Source: Thermococcus alcaliphilus (GTDB taxonomy: Archaea > Methanobacteriota_B > Thermococci > Thermococcales > Thermococcaceae). Taken from it: a stretch of 64,000 nt of DNA. The DNA lies in NCBI RefSeq assembly GCF_024054535.1, contig NZ_JAMXLV010000016.1, forward strand, positions 1 through 64,000, read 5' to 3'. Shown here piece after piece: positions 48,437-56,529 of this stretch. The notes under the pieces were generated by a model. It did no database searches. It had not been told where the DNA came from and saw only the letters and a program-made list of their open reading frames with translations. Numbering within the stretch: position 1 is the stretch's first letter; each line of letters starts with the position of its first letter. The position numbers were made by a program, and so were the translations under genes.

Positions 48437-48741
48437 AATATCTCATCACCGCTTTTTCCTTCAAGCCCTGGATGGATATCGAATCTAACAACTCCCACTG
48501 GAACCTTTCCTTCTACCGCTTCAACAATTTTTGCAACACCCCTATGACCAAAACCTCCACAGAGCTCAATTGCCGCTATGCCCTCATCTACAAGTTCTTT
48601 TGCAATTCTGCAGGCTTCATCGTAGTTTTTAACTCCAACTACATGAAGCTCTACAGCAGGCGTTGAGATAACTGCCCTATGTCTTTCAGGCTCTGCCTCC
48701 GGGGCTAAAAATATAAATGCTGCTTTAAGCTTGTCCATCAT
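48433..48741 (-). CDS. DUF6506 family protein
   Basis: 102 residues, with AAFIFLAPEAEPERHRAVI and IAAIELCGGFGHRGVAKIVEAVEGKVPVGVVRFDIHP. It is a small alpha/beta protein of no known activity. It is 26 bp after the E1 beta gene and overlaps osmC, so it is part of the first E1 operon. Confidence 0.72.
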   Translation of the reverse strand: MMDKLKAAFIFLAPEAEPERHRAVISTPAVELHVVGVKNYDEACRIAKELVDEGIAAIELCGGFGHRGVAKIVEAVEGKVPVGVVRFDIHPGLEGKSGDEIF

Positions 48742-48767
48742 ATCACCTTCATAAAAAATGTTAAAAA

Positions 48768-49751
48768 TCAGAGAACATCTCTAATGGCTTTTTCAATTTT
48801 CTCAGTACTAGGCATCCATTCCTTTTCTAAGGCCGGACTGAACGGAACTGGAGTTGCTGGGGCTGTGACAAGCTTAACAGGAGCTTTTAGGTTATCAAAG
48901 GCCTTGTTAACGGCCAAAGCTGCTATGTCCGTGGCAAAGCTGCATCTTGGATATGCCTCATCAACAACAACGAGCCTTCCAGTCTTCTTTATTGAGTTAA
49001 GTATTGTCTCTTCATCCAGAGGTACGAGGGTTCTTGGGTCAATGACTTCAACGCTTATTCCTTCCTCTTCAAGCTTGTTTGCAACTTCTAAAGCCCTGTG
49101 AACCATCAAAGCTGTCGCAACAACCGTAACATCCTTACCTTCCTTCTTCACATCAGCCTCTCCAAGAGGTATTGAATAAGGATCTTCCGGAACTGGGCCC
49201 TTAATTCCATAAAGCATCTTATGTTCAATGAAAATAACTGGATCATCGTCTTCAATTGAAGATATCAAAAGCCCTTTGGCATCGTAGGGCGTGGAGGGGT
49301 ACACTACCTTCAATCCTGGAACGTGGATAAAGAGAGCGTGTAGGGATTGTGAGTGTTGGGCAGCGGCGCTTGCACCCGCTCCAGAGACCGTTCTGATAAC
49401 TATTGGAATCTTGGCCTTTCCACCAAACATGTATCTCATCTTCGCTGCTTGGTTGTAGATTTGGTCATAAGCTACGCCAAGGAAGTCTATGAACATTAAC
49501 TCTACAACAGGTCTCAACAAGCCTGATGCAGCAGCTCCTACCCCAGTTCCAATGAAACCGCTCTCTGCTATTGGGGTATCCCTTACTCTTTCTTCTCCGT
49601 ACTTTTCTATGAGTCCTTTTGTGACACCAAAAATTCCCCCATATCTTCCAACATCTTCGCCCATCACGACAACTTTTGGATCTTTTGACATTTCGTAGTC
49701 CAAAGCCTCATTGAGCGCCTCTGCAAAAGTAATCTCCCTCACCACTGCCAT
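48768..49751 (-). CDS. acoB: 2-oxoacid/acetoin dehydrogenase E1 beta subunit (first pair)
   Basis: 327 residues of the transketolase pyrimidine and C-terminal domains. MGEDVGRYGGIFGVTKGL, VRDTPIAESGFIGTGVGAA, VELMFIDFLGVAYDQIYNQAAKMRYMFGG and the C-terminal TGRLVVVDEAYPRCSFATDIAAL are hallmarks. With the alpha subunit it decarboxylates a 2-oxoacid or acetoin and passes the acyl group to lipoate. It overlaps the alpha gene by 13 bp. The aco name is by likeness only. Confidence 0.9.
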   Translation of the reverse strand: MAVVREITFAEALNEALDYEMSKDPKVVVMGEDVGRYGGIFGVTKGLIEKYGEERVRDTPIAESGFIGTGVGAAASGLLRPVVELMFIDFLGVAYDQIYNQAAKMRYMFGGKAKIPIVIRTVSGAGASAAAQHSQSLHALFIHVPGLKVVYPSTPYDAKGLLISSIEDDDPVIFIEHKMLYGIKGPVPEDPYSIPLGEADVKKEGKDVTVVATALMVHRALEVANKLEEEGISVEVIDPRTLVPLDEETILNSIKKTGRLVVVDEAYPRCSFATDIAALAVNKAFDNLKAPVKLVTAPATPVPFSPALEKEWMPSTEKIEKAIRDVL

Positions 49752-50737
49752 ACTAACACCCCCTTGGTTGGGGTCGAGAACACGTCTTCAAGAACTTCCT
49801 CCGGCTTGGGCCATGGGCTTTCCTCTGCAAACTTGATAGATTCTTCTATCTCTCTCTTTACTCTTTCCCTAATAGTATCAAGCTCTTCTTCAGTTAGAAG
49901 ACCTTTCTCAAGGACTGTTTTCTCAAAGAGAACTATTGGATCCTTGTTCTTCTTCCACCATTCCACTTCCTCCTTTGACCTATATATTTGGGGATCGCCT
50001 TCAAAGTGTCCTCTGAACCTATAGGTCTTTGCTTCTATTAGTGTTGGTCCCTCTCCATTCCTAGCCCTCTCTATCGCTTCTTTAGCGACTTCATAAACCG
50101 CAAAGACATCTTGGCCGTCTACACTAACTCCCGGAATTCCGTAAGCAGCAGCCCTCTCAGCGACACTCTTTATGGCTTGCTGTTTTGAATAGGGAAGGGA
50201 TATCTGGTAGAGGTTGTTTTCACATACAAAAACTACTGGAAGCTTCCATATTGCGGCAAGATTTATTGCCTCATGGAAGTTTTGTTGATTAGAGGCACCA
50301 TCTCCAAAGAAAGCCACTGCAACGTTATCCAAGCCATTTAGCTTTATGCCCAATGCGGCTCCGACTGCGTGGGGAATACCTCCACCCACTATACCGTTTG
50401 CTCCCAATTCTCCTACATCCAAATCGGCTATGTGCATTGAGCCACCTTTTCCTTTACATATCCCTGTAGCCTTACCAAAGAGTTCGGCCATTGATGCCTT
50501 GATGTTACCGCCTTTTGCAATAAAGTGACCATGTCCCCTGTGAGTACTCGTTATGAAGTCCTCTTTCCTTAGGTGGGCCATTACCCCTGTTGCGACAGCT
50601 TCTTCTCCAATGTAGAGATGAACAAAGCCCGGGATTTTTCCTTGGGCAAAAAGCTCTGCAACCCTTTCTTCATGCTCTCTTATCTTAACCATGGTTTCGT
50701 ACATCCACAACAACTTTTCCTTAGGTATCTCCGCCAT
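49739..50737 (-). CDS. acoA: 2-oxoacid/acetoin dehydrogenase E1 alpha subunit (first pair)
   Basis: 332 residues. The ThDP motif runs from GDG (145-147) with N150 to ENN (173-175). The N-terminal RVAELFAQGKIPGFVHLYIGEEAVATGV and STHRGHGH are like bacterial acetoin dehydrogenase AcoA. It is the first gene of a minus-strand operon (alpha-beta-DUF6506-OsmC) and is divergent from the lipoyl/E2 genes, with TATA-like sequences for both in 50738-50915. Confidence 0.9.
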   Translation of the reverse strand: MAEIPKEKLLWMYETMVKIREHEERVAELFAQGKIPGFVHLYIGEEAVATGVMAHLRKEDFITSTHRGHGHFIAKGGNIKASMAELFGKATGICKGKGGSMHIADLDVGELGANGIVGGGIPHAVGAALGIKLNGLDNVAVAFFGDGASNQQNFHEAINLAAIWKLPVVFVCENNLYQISLPYSKQQAIKSVAERAAAYGIPGVSVDGQDVFAVYEVAKEAIERARNGEGPTLIEAKTYRFRGHFEGDPQIYRSKEEVEWWKKNKDPIVLFEKTVLEKGLLTEEELDTIRERVKREIEESIKFAEESPWPKPEEVLEDVFSTPTKGVLVWQW

Positions 50738-50915
50738 ATTTTTCGCCTCTGCTGGGTTTAGATTTAAAAAAGAGGTTATTTTGCAAATGTCAATGATTAA
50801 AGGTATACCACAGATTAAACATTTAAGGTTTCACATTAAAGAGGTATATATACTTTTCCATTTCTCGCTCCAAAAGTTTATTAAGATCAAATGAAAATAA
50901 CAATATGGTGATATT
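50738..50915. promoter_or_regulatory. Divergent promoter region of the dehydrogenase island
   Basis: On the minus strand CTTTTTTAAATC near 50765 is a TATA candidate for the E1 genes. On the plus strand GGTATATATACTTTT near 50841-50855 is one for the lipoyl/E2 genes, whose ATG has GGTGATATT in front. Nothing else is seen. Confidence 0.55.
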
Positions 50916-51164
50916 ATGTCAAGAATAAATGTCATTATGCCAAAATTAGGTATGACAATGAAAAAGGGCACTATCGTAGAGTGGAAGAAAAATGTTGGAG
51001 AGATGGTGGAGAAAGATGAAGTAATTGCTATAGTCGAGTCCGAGAAACTAACTGGAGAGGTCAAAGCTCCAGCATCAGGAGTTCTAGTGGAGAAACTCCA
51101 CGATGTTGGAGATGAAGTCCCCGTAGGGGAGCCAATAGCAATAATAGAAACTGAGGGGAGCTAA
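50916..51164 (+). CDS. Free-standing lipoyl-domain protein (E2 lipoyl part)
   Basis: 82 residues making only one lipoyl domain: MPKLGMTMKKGTIVEWKKNV, then ESEKLTGEVKAPASGVL, with K44 the likely lipoylation site. In ordinary E2 proteins this domain is fused to the catalytic part; here it stops 1 bp before the next gene, which has the rest. It would carry the acyl group between E1 and E2. Confidence 0.9.
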   Translation: MSRINVIMPKLGMTMKKGTIVEWKKNVGEMVEKDEVIAIVESEKLTGEVKAPASGVLVEKLHDVGDEVPVGEPIAIIETEGS

Positions 51165-51165
51165 A

Positions 51166-51984
51166 TTGGTGAGTGAAGAGATAAGAACGATAGCCGAGCA
51201 ATACGATATCGATCTTTCAAAAATAGAAGGCTCTGGTCCCAATGGCGAAGTTACGCTTGAAGACCTCGAAAAATATATACGAGAACACTTCTTTCCAAAG
51301 GTGAGAGAAGAGAGAAAAGTGTTTGGGATCAGGAAGGTTATAGCAGAGAGGCTTTCAAAGAGCTACAGGGAAGCTGTGCACGTAACCCTTAATATGGAAA
51401 CAAAGATGGATAACCTTATTGAAATGAGGAAGAAGCTCACTGAAAAGCTTGGAGAAAAGCCCTCTTACACAGTTCTCATGTTAAAATGCATTGCAAAAGC
51501 CATAAGGGACTTCATAGAGATCAATGCGTCAATGGAAGAGGAAAAGATAGTGATCTATGACAGCATAAACATAAACGTGGCTGTTGACAGTCCAATAGGC
51601 CTTATTACGCCAGTAATTAGGGACGTTGACAAAAAATCCCTTGGGGAACTTCTAAAGGACTATGCGGACATAGTTGAGAGAGCAAAAAGCGGCAGACTTA
51701 AGGAGAAGGACTTTGTTGGGGGAACATTCACAGTAACGAACCTTGGAATGTTTGGAGTTGATTCCTTCACCCCAATAATTAATCCGCCCCAGATCGCGAT
51801 TTTAGGTTTGAACAGAATAGTCCAAAAGCCGATAGTGGAAAATGGAGAGATAAAAATTGCCAGCGTGATGACGCTTTCTTTGACATTTGACCACAGAGCA
51901 ATAGACGGAGCTCCAGCCGCGAGGTTCTTGGAGAGAGTTAAATATTACCTGGAGCACCCAGAGGAGGTCTTTGAAAGTGAGTGA
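51166..51984 (+). CDS. Dihydrolipoamide acyltransferase E2, subunit-binding and catalytic domains
   Basis: 272 residues. A peripheral subunit-binding domain (about 3-37: IAEQYDIDLSKIEGSGPNGE) precedes a CAT-like acyltransferase domain. The active site is DHRAIDG (H243, D247). The domain forms large cores in known complexes. It lacks a lipoyl domain, which is supplied by the gene before it. The start is TTG 51166 or GTG 51169, after GAGGGG. Confidence 0.9.
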   Translation: MVSEEIRTIAEQYDIDLSKIEGSGPNGEVTLEDLEKYIREHFFPKVREERKVFGIRKVIAERLSKSYREAVHVTLNMETKMDNLIEMRKKLTEKLGEKPSYTVLMLKCIAKAIRDFIEINASMEEEKIVIYDSININVAVDSPIGLITPVIRDVDKKSLGELLKDYADIVERAKSGRLKEKDFVGGTFTVTNLGMFGVDSFTPIINPPQIAILGLNRIVQKPIVENGEIKIASVMTLSLTFDHRAIDGAPAARFLERVKYYLEHPEEVFESE

Positions 51985-52345
51985 ATGGAGAAGATATGTC
52001 ATCGAGATAGGAATGGGAATAGACCAGCATGGTCAAGATCCCACTAAAGCTGCAATAAAGGCCATAAAAGATGCAATAACAAGGGTTTGCACTGTTGGAC
52101 TCTTGGAGCTCTTTGAGCTTGATCTTGAGAGAGATATAAAAGCAGAGATCCTCATAGGGGTGCCCTATTCTCAAAGAGTCAATATAGAGAAAGTCAAAGA
52201 AGTAATCCCCCTACCGTGTGAAAAAGTTGTTAAAATTGTCGAAGGCGGTCTAAAAGGCCCTGGAATAGCTCTTAAAGAATTTGGAGATAAAACAAACGAA
52301 ATATTGGTGGCAATAGCGTTTATTACCCTCTATGTAAGGAGATGA
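51977..52345 (+). CDS. Lin0512 family protein
   Basis: About 122 residues beginning MSEWRRYVIEIGMGIDQHGQ, followed by DPTKAAIKAIKDAITRVC and a C-terminal VAIAFITLYV. Lin0512-family proteins have no proven function and often sit beside acoX-type genes in bacteria. GTG 51977 is 8 bases after GGAGGT and overlaps the E2 stop. Confidence 0.78.
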   Translation: MSEWRRYVIEIGMGIDQHGQDPTKAAIKAIKDAITRVCTVGLLELFELDLERDIKAEILIGVPYSQRVNIEKVKEVIPLPCEKVVKIVEGGLKGPGIALKEFGDKTNEILVAIAFITLYVRR

Positions 52346-52350
52346 AAGTT

Positions 52351-53331
52351 ATGGGAAAAGTAACTGTAGGGATAATAGCAAACCCTGAATCTGGCAGAGA
52401 TATAAGGCGTTTAATTGCCCATGCAAGTGTTTTTGACAACATGGAGAAAGTTAACATCGTAAAAAGACTTCTTCTAATAATGCAGGAGTTAGGAGTTGAA
52501 AAAGTTTTAGCAATGCCGGAAACCTTTGGAATAGTTCCCGCTGCACTTCATGCCGTGGGGGAGCATATATCTATGGAGGTTGAAATGCTTCCAATGAAAG
52601 TTTTTGGAGATTGGAGGGACACATTAAAGGCAACTGAGCTCATGAAGGACAAAGTTAAGGCAATAATTGTCATAGGAGGGGATGGGACAAACAGACTTGT
52701 CGCAAAAGCCTCTGGAGAAATCCCCATAATGCCCATCTCCACAGGCACCAACAACGTCTTTCCATACATGATAGAGGCCACAATAGCCGGGGCTGCTGTT
52801 TCAGCAATAGCCACTGGCATTGTTAAACCCACCGAAGGAACTTACAAAACAAAAAGAATTGAACTTTATGAAGATGGCAGACTCAAAGATATTGCTCTCG
52901 TAGATGCTGTTGCAACGCTCCATTCCTTTAAAGGCTCCAAAGCAGTTTGGAAACCTGAATACTTGAAAGAGGTTGTAGCCAGTATCTCTTCCCCATCCAA
53001 CATTGGGCTGAGTTCAATTCCCGGAATTTTGAGGGAGATAACTGAAAGAGACGACTTGGGAATATATGTGGAGCTTGGAGGAGAAAAAGGCATAAAAGCG
53101 CCCATAGCTCCTGGAATATTTAGAAGAATAAAAGTCAAAGAAACAAAAATCTTGAATCTGAACGAGGAAATCGAACTGAAAACATCTCCCTCACTTTTGG
53201 CTCTTGATGGAGAAAGAGAGACTGAAATGAGGGGGGAGATAACTGCAAAAATAACGCGGAATGGGCCGAGAGTTATTGACTATAGAAAGACACTGAAAAT
53301 AGCTGCTGAGAGAGGCTTCTTTGACGATTAG
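52351..53331 (+). CDS. acoX: AcoX-like NAD kinase-fold protein
   Basis: 326 residues. The NAD-kinase-type motif IIVIGGDGTNRLVAK is present, with IANPESGRD at the N-terminus and PISTGTNNVFPYM. AcoX proteins are encoded with acetoin dehydrogenase genes; the activity is not settled. ATG 52351 follows GGAGATGA; ATG 52342 overlaps the Lin0512 stop. Confidence 0.85.
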   Translation: MGKVTVGIIANPESGRDIRRLIAHASVFDNMEKVNIVKRLLLIMQELGVEKVLAMPETFGIVPAALHAVGEHISMEVEMLPMKVFGDWRDTLKATELMKDKVKAIIVIGGDGTNRLVAKASGEIPIMPISTGTNNVFPYMIEATIAGAAVSAIATGIVKPTEGTYKTKRIELYEDGRLKDIALVDAVATLHSFKGSKAVWKPEYLKEVVASISSPSNIGLSSIPGILREITERDDLGIYVELGGEKGIKAPIAPGIFRRIKVKETKILNLNEEIELKTSPSLLALDGERETEMRGEITAKITRNGPRVIDYRKTLKIAAERGFFDD

Positions 53332-54110
53332 CTGAGGATGTCTTTTACCTTTTTATTAAGTTCTCCCTCATTGTCAACAAGGCCTTTAAAGTTCCATTCC
53401 TCCCTAGAATATTTCTCTTTATATAAAAGATTGGCCACCTTTAGTTCCTCTTTTAAAGGCTCTTCAAAAGTAGGAGAGGTAGACAACACTCTTGAATAAC
53501 CCCAAATTAGGGCATCAGCAACTTCTTCTGTGGAAGTCTCTACAAACGCAGAGAGGTTTGCCACCCGATACTTAACCGGATCAAAGTTGTGGACCTTTGG
53601 AATTCTTAAAAGGAGATAGAGCATTTGCAGATTTGAGTTTATTAAAATCGAACCATGAAGAAAAAGAACTCCCCACCTCATAGCCGCAGCAGTTCCCGAA
53701 ACTTTTCTCTCATTAACCACGACATCGTTGGTATTCTTTAGGTATGCCCGTGCTCCAAGTTTTTTCAGCGCAAGAAGAGTGCCTTTTAGGAGGACTCTAT
53801 ACATATAGTCCAGTGGGTACTTTACATTTTTCTTGATTGCAATAGAATAATTCAGGCATCCACTGTCATGGTACACTGTCCCTCCTCCGGTGAAGCGCCT
53901 CACTATTGGGAATCCAAATCTACTAGCATTGCTTAAATTGACATCCTCCCCAACTTTTCTAAAACGACCCAAAACCAGAGAATTTTCGTTTCTCCATATC
54001 CTAAAGGTATCTCCAACAAGATCAACACTCCTGCTCCTTGCAAGGCTTTCTTCGAAGGCAATGTTGAGATAAGGATCCCGGTACTCATGAAATAGAACCC
54101 TCAATGGCAT
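53328..54110 (-). CDS. lplA: Lipoate-protein ligase A (catalytic domain)
   Basis: 260 residues. NIAFEESLA, LVLGRFRKVGEDVN, VRRFTGGGTVYHDSGCLNYSI and VSGTAAAMRWGVLFLHGSI belong to the LplA family. It attaches lipoate to the lipoyl lysine via lipoyl-AMP. As in other archaea it has no C-terminal accessory domain, which would be a separate LplB; none is in the window. The gene sits between the two E1/E2 gene groups. Confidence 0.9.
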   Translation of the reverse strand: MPLRVLFHEYRDPYLNIAFEESLARSRSVDLVGDTFRIWRNENSLVLGRFRKVGEDVNLSNASRFGFPIVRRFTGGGTVYHDSGCLNYSIAIKKNVKYPLDYMYRVLLKGTLLALKKLGARAYLKNTNDVVVNERKVSGTAAAMRWGVLFLHGSILINSNLQMLYLLLRIPKVHNFDPVKYRVANLSAFVETSTEEVADALIWGYSRVLSTSPTFEEPLKEELKVANLLYKEKYSREEWNFKGLVDNEGELNKKVKDILS

Positions 54111-54150
54111 GTAAAAATTTGGAAAGAAAAATAATTAAAGGTTTTGAAAG

Positions 54151-54387
54151 CTATTCAGTTTCTACAACTGCTATTACCTGTCCTTGTGATATTTCTTCAT
54201 TTTCAGGAACGAGTATTCTAAGCTTTCCACTTACTGGCGCCTTTACGATAATGGTAACTTTCTCTATCATAACCTCTGCTATCTCCTCACCTTCCTTTAC
54301 TTCATCCCCATCGCTTTTGTACCACTGGTTTATTACACCTTTTTTATCTTCTTGACTAACTATTGGCACTTTCACCTCTACTTCCAT
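54151..54387 (-). CDS. Second free-standing lipoyl-domain protein
   Basis: 78 residues: KVPIVSQEDKKGVINQWYKS, then EVMIEKVTIIVKAPVSGKL with K43 as the likely lipoyl lysine, and GQVIAVVETE at the end. It is 18 bp after the second E1 beta gene and probably shuttles acyl groups for that pair. Biotin attachment is less likely given the E1 genes and LplA. Confidence 0.85.
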   Translation of the reverse strand: MEVEVKVPIVSQEDKKGVINQWYKSDGDEVKEGEEIAEVMIEKVTIIVKAPVSGKLRILVPENEEISQGQVIAVVETE

Positions 54388-54405
54388 TCTCTCTCCTCCG
54401 CCATG

Positions 54406-55404
54406 TCACATTATACTCTTTACGGCGTTGATTATCTTCTCCTTATCTGGAAGAACATATCTCTCCAGAACCCTACTGTAGGGAACGGGAACATCAGGAT
54501 AGGCAACTCTTACGGGAGGTGCTTCCAAAGATATTCCATTCTCAACAACCGTAGCAATGACTTCTCCACTCATCCCGTAGCTTCTGTAGTCCTCATCCAC
54601 TACAACTAAACGCCCAGTCTTCTTTACGGAATTCAAGAGGGTCTTCTTGTCCACGGGAACCAAGGTTCTTAGGTCGATTACCTCCGCACCAATGCCTTCT
54701 TTTTCAAGCTCTTCTGCAGCCCATAATGCCTCGTATACCATTTTAGCAACTCCTACAATGGTAACATCGCTCCCCTCTTTGACTACTTTTGCCTCTCCGA
54801 TAGGTACTGTGTAAGGCTCCTCCGGAACCTCAACCGTTGCTTCCGGTGGCGAGGGCATCCATCCAAGTCCCATGAGACCTTTGTGGAAGAAGTACATAAC
54901 CGGGTTGTCATCTCTAATCGCCGAGATCATCAAGCCTTTCGCATCATATGAGTTCGAGGGAATTACTATCTTCAAACCCGGAACGTGTGCAAAGAGCCCG
55001 TAGAGACATTGGGAATGCTGAGCAGCGTCGCTGTATCCTCCACCCATGGCGGTCATTATCACTACTGGCATTTTCACTTGTCCGCCGGACATGTAGTGGG
55101 CTTTGGCTATGTGGTTGTAAATCTGATCCATGGCAACTCCAAAGAAGTCCACAAACATAAGCTCGACTATTGGTCTCATTCCCTTTGATGCCGCCCCCAA
55201 AGCAGCCCCTATAAACGCCGCTTCGCTTATTGGGGTGTCTCTAACTCTCTCAGGCCCAAATTTCTCTAAAAGTCCAGTTGTTGCGCCAAATATGCCTCCA
55301 TATGCCCCAATATCCTCACCCATGACAAACACGTTTTCATCTCTCTCCATTTCCTGAGCTATTGCTTCCGAGATTGCTTTATACATGGGGAGTTTTCTTG
55401 CCAT
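54406..55404 (-). CDS. 2-oxoacid dehydrogenase-like E1 beta subunit (second pair)
   Basis: 332 residues with VFVMGEDIGAYGGIFGATTGL, VRDTPISEAAFIGAALGAA, VELMFVDFFGVAMDQIYNHIAKAHYMSGG and TGRLVVVDEDYRSYGMSGEVIATV. It is a clear paralogue of the first E1 beta but with a different mid region (FHKGLMGLGWMPSPPEATVE). ATG 55404 comes just after the alpha stop with GGGGTGA upstream. Confidence 0.9.
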   Translation of the reverse strand: MARKLPMYKAISEAIAQEMERDENVFVMGEDIGAYGGIFGATTGLLEKFGPERVRDTPISEAAFIGAALGAASKGMRPIVELMFVDFFGVAMDQIYNHIAKAHYMSGGQVKMPVVIMTAMGGGYSDAAQHSQCLYGLFAHVPGLKIVIPSNSYDAKGLMISAIRDDNPVMYFFHKGLMGLGWMPSPPEATVEVPEEPYTVPIGEAKVVKEGSDVTIVGVAKMVYEALWAAEELEKEGIGAEVIDLRTLVPVDKKTLLNSVKKTGRLVVVDEDYRSYGMSGEVIATVVENGISLEAPPVRVAYPDVPVPYSRVLERYVLPDKEKIINAVKSIM

Positions 55405-55405
55405 C

Positions 55406-56413
55406 TCATTCACCCCCTGCAAAAACGCCCTTTAATGCTTCTTCAGGCTCTGGATACGGGCTGTTTACCGCAAAGTCAATAGCCTCCTGCACTTCTCTGA
55501 TGTTCTCTTCCTTGATCTTGTTAAGTTCATCTTCAGTTGCAATGCCCTTTTCTAGAAGGAGCTTTTCGAAGTTCATGAGTGGATCCTTTTGCCTGGCAAG
55601 CTCTAAGTCCTCTTTGGGTCTATAGTGCTGTGGATCCCCTTCAAAATGACCTCTGAGCCTATAAACTTTTATCTCAATCAAACTTGGCCCTTCTCCTCTT
55701 CTCGCTCTCTCAACAGCTTCTTTTGCCACTTCATAAACCGCTATAACATCGGCTCCATCCACACTAACTCCAGGAATTCCATAACCTGCAGCCCTTTCAC
55801 TGTTTTTCGCGACTGCAGTTGATTTTTCCTTTGGGACTGAAATAGCCCAGCTGTTGTCCTCTATCACAAAGATCACTGGTAGCTTCCAGATTGCGGCTAA
55901 ATTAAGAGCCTCATGGAAAGTCCCTTGATTAGCTGCACCGTCTCCACCAACAGCAACAGCAACGTAATCTTCTCCCTTTAGTTTTGCCGCTATTCCCACA
56001 CCAACGGCTTGTGGAAAGCTTGCTCCTACAATTCCACTGCAGCTGAAGTTAACATTTGCATCAAAAAGGTGCATATGGCCTCCTTTACCCCTTGATAGAC
56101 CTGTAGCTTTTCCAAAAATCTCAGCAGTCATTTTCTTTAGATCAACTCCCTTAGCAATCGCAAAGTGATGAGCCCTGTGTGTCCCTATTAGGGCATCTTC
56201 AGGTTTTAGGTGCATGCAAACTCCAACTGCTGCAGATTCCTGGCCGGAAGATAAATGAAGCTCCCCCGGAATTGGGCCCGCAGATATGTCAAACCTTGGG
56301 GTTTTCCCCTTGTAGTACCACTCTGCAAGTGTTTCCTCGTAAGTTCGTATCTTGTGCATAGTTTTGTATATCTCAAGCAGGGTTTCTTTAGGGATTTCCT
56401 CCACCTTTTCCAT
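55406..56413 (-). CDS. 2-oxoacid dehydrogenase-like E1 alpha subunit (second pair)
   Basis: 335 residues. ThDP motif from GDG (157-159) with N162 to EDN (185-187). Its N-terminal ELHLSSGQESAAVGV and GTHRAHHFAIAKG differ from the first alpha, so its substrate is probably different. ATG 56413 has GAGGTGTGTGAT just upstream; an ATG at 56476 would add 21 unlikely residues. It heads an alpha-beta-lipoyl operon. Confidence 0.9.
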   Translation of the reverse strand: MEKVEEIPKETLLEIYKTMHKIRTYEETLAEWYYKGKTPRFDISAGPIPGELHLSSGQESAAVGVCMHLKPEDALIGTHRAHHFAIAKGVDLKKMTAEIFGKATGLSRGKGGHMHLFDANVNFSCSGIVGASFPQAVGVGIAAKLKGEDYVAVAVGGDGAANQGTFHEALNLAAIWKLPVIFVIEDNSWAISVPKEKSTAVAKNSERAAGYGIPGVSVDGADVIAVYEVAKEAVERARRGEGPSLIEIKVYRLRGHFEGDPQHYRPKEDLELARQKDPLMNFEKLLLEKGIATEDELNKIKEENIREVQEAIDFAVNSPYPEPEEALKGVFAGGE

Positions 56414-56529
56414 ATCACACACCTCTTCCTTCATCAACCCAAAAATAAAAAACAAATCATTTTTGTAGATTTTCACTTGGTGAATATATAGTTTATGGTA
56501 GAATATATTTTACAAATATCAAAAATTTT

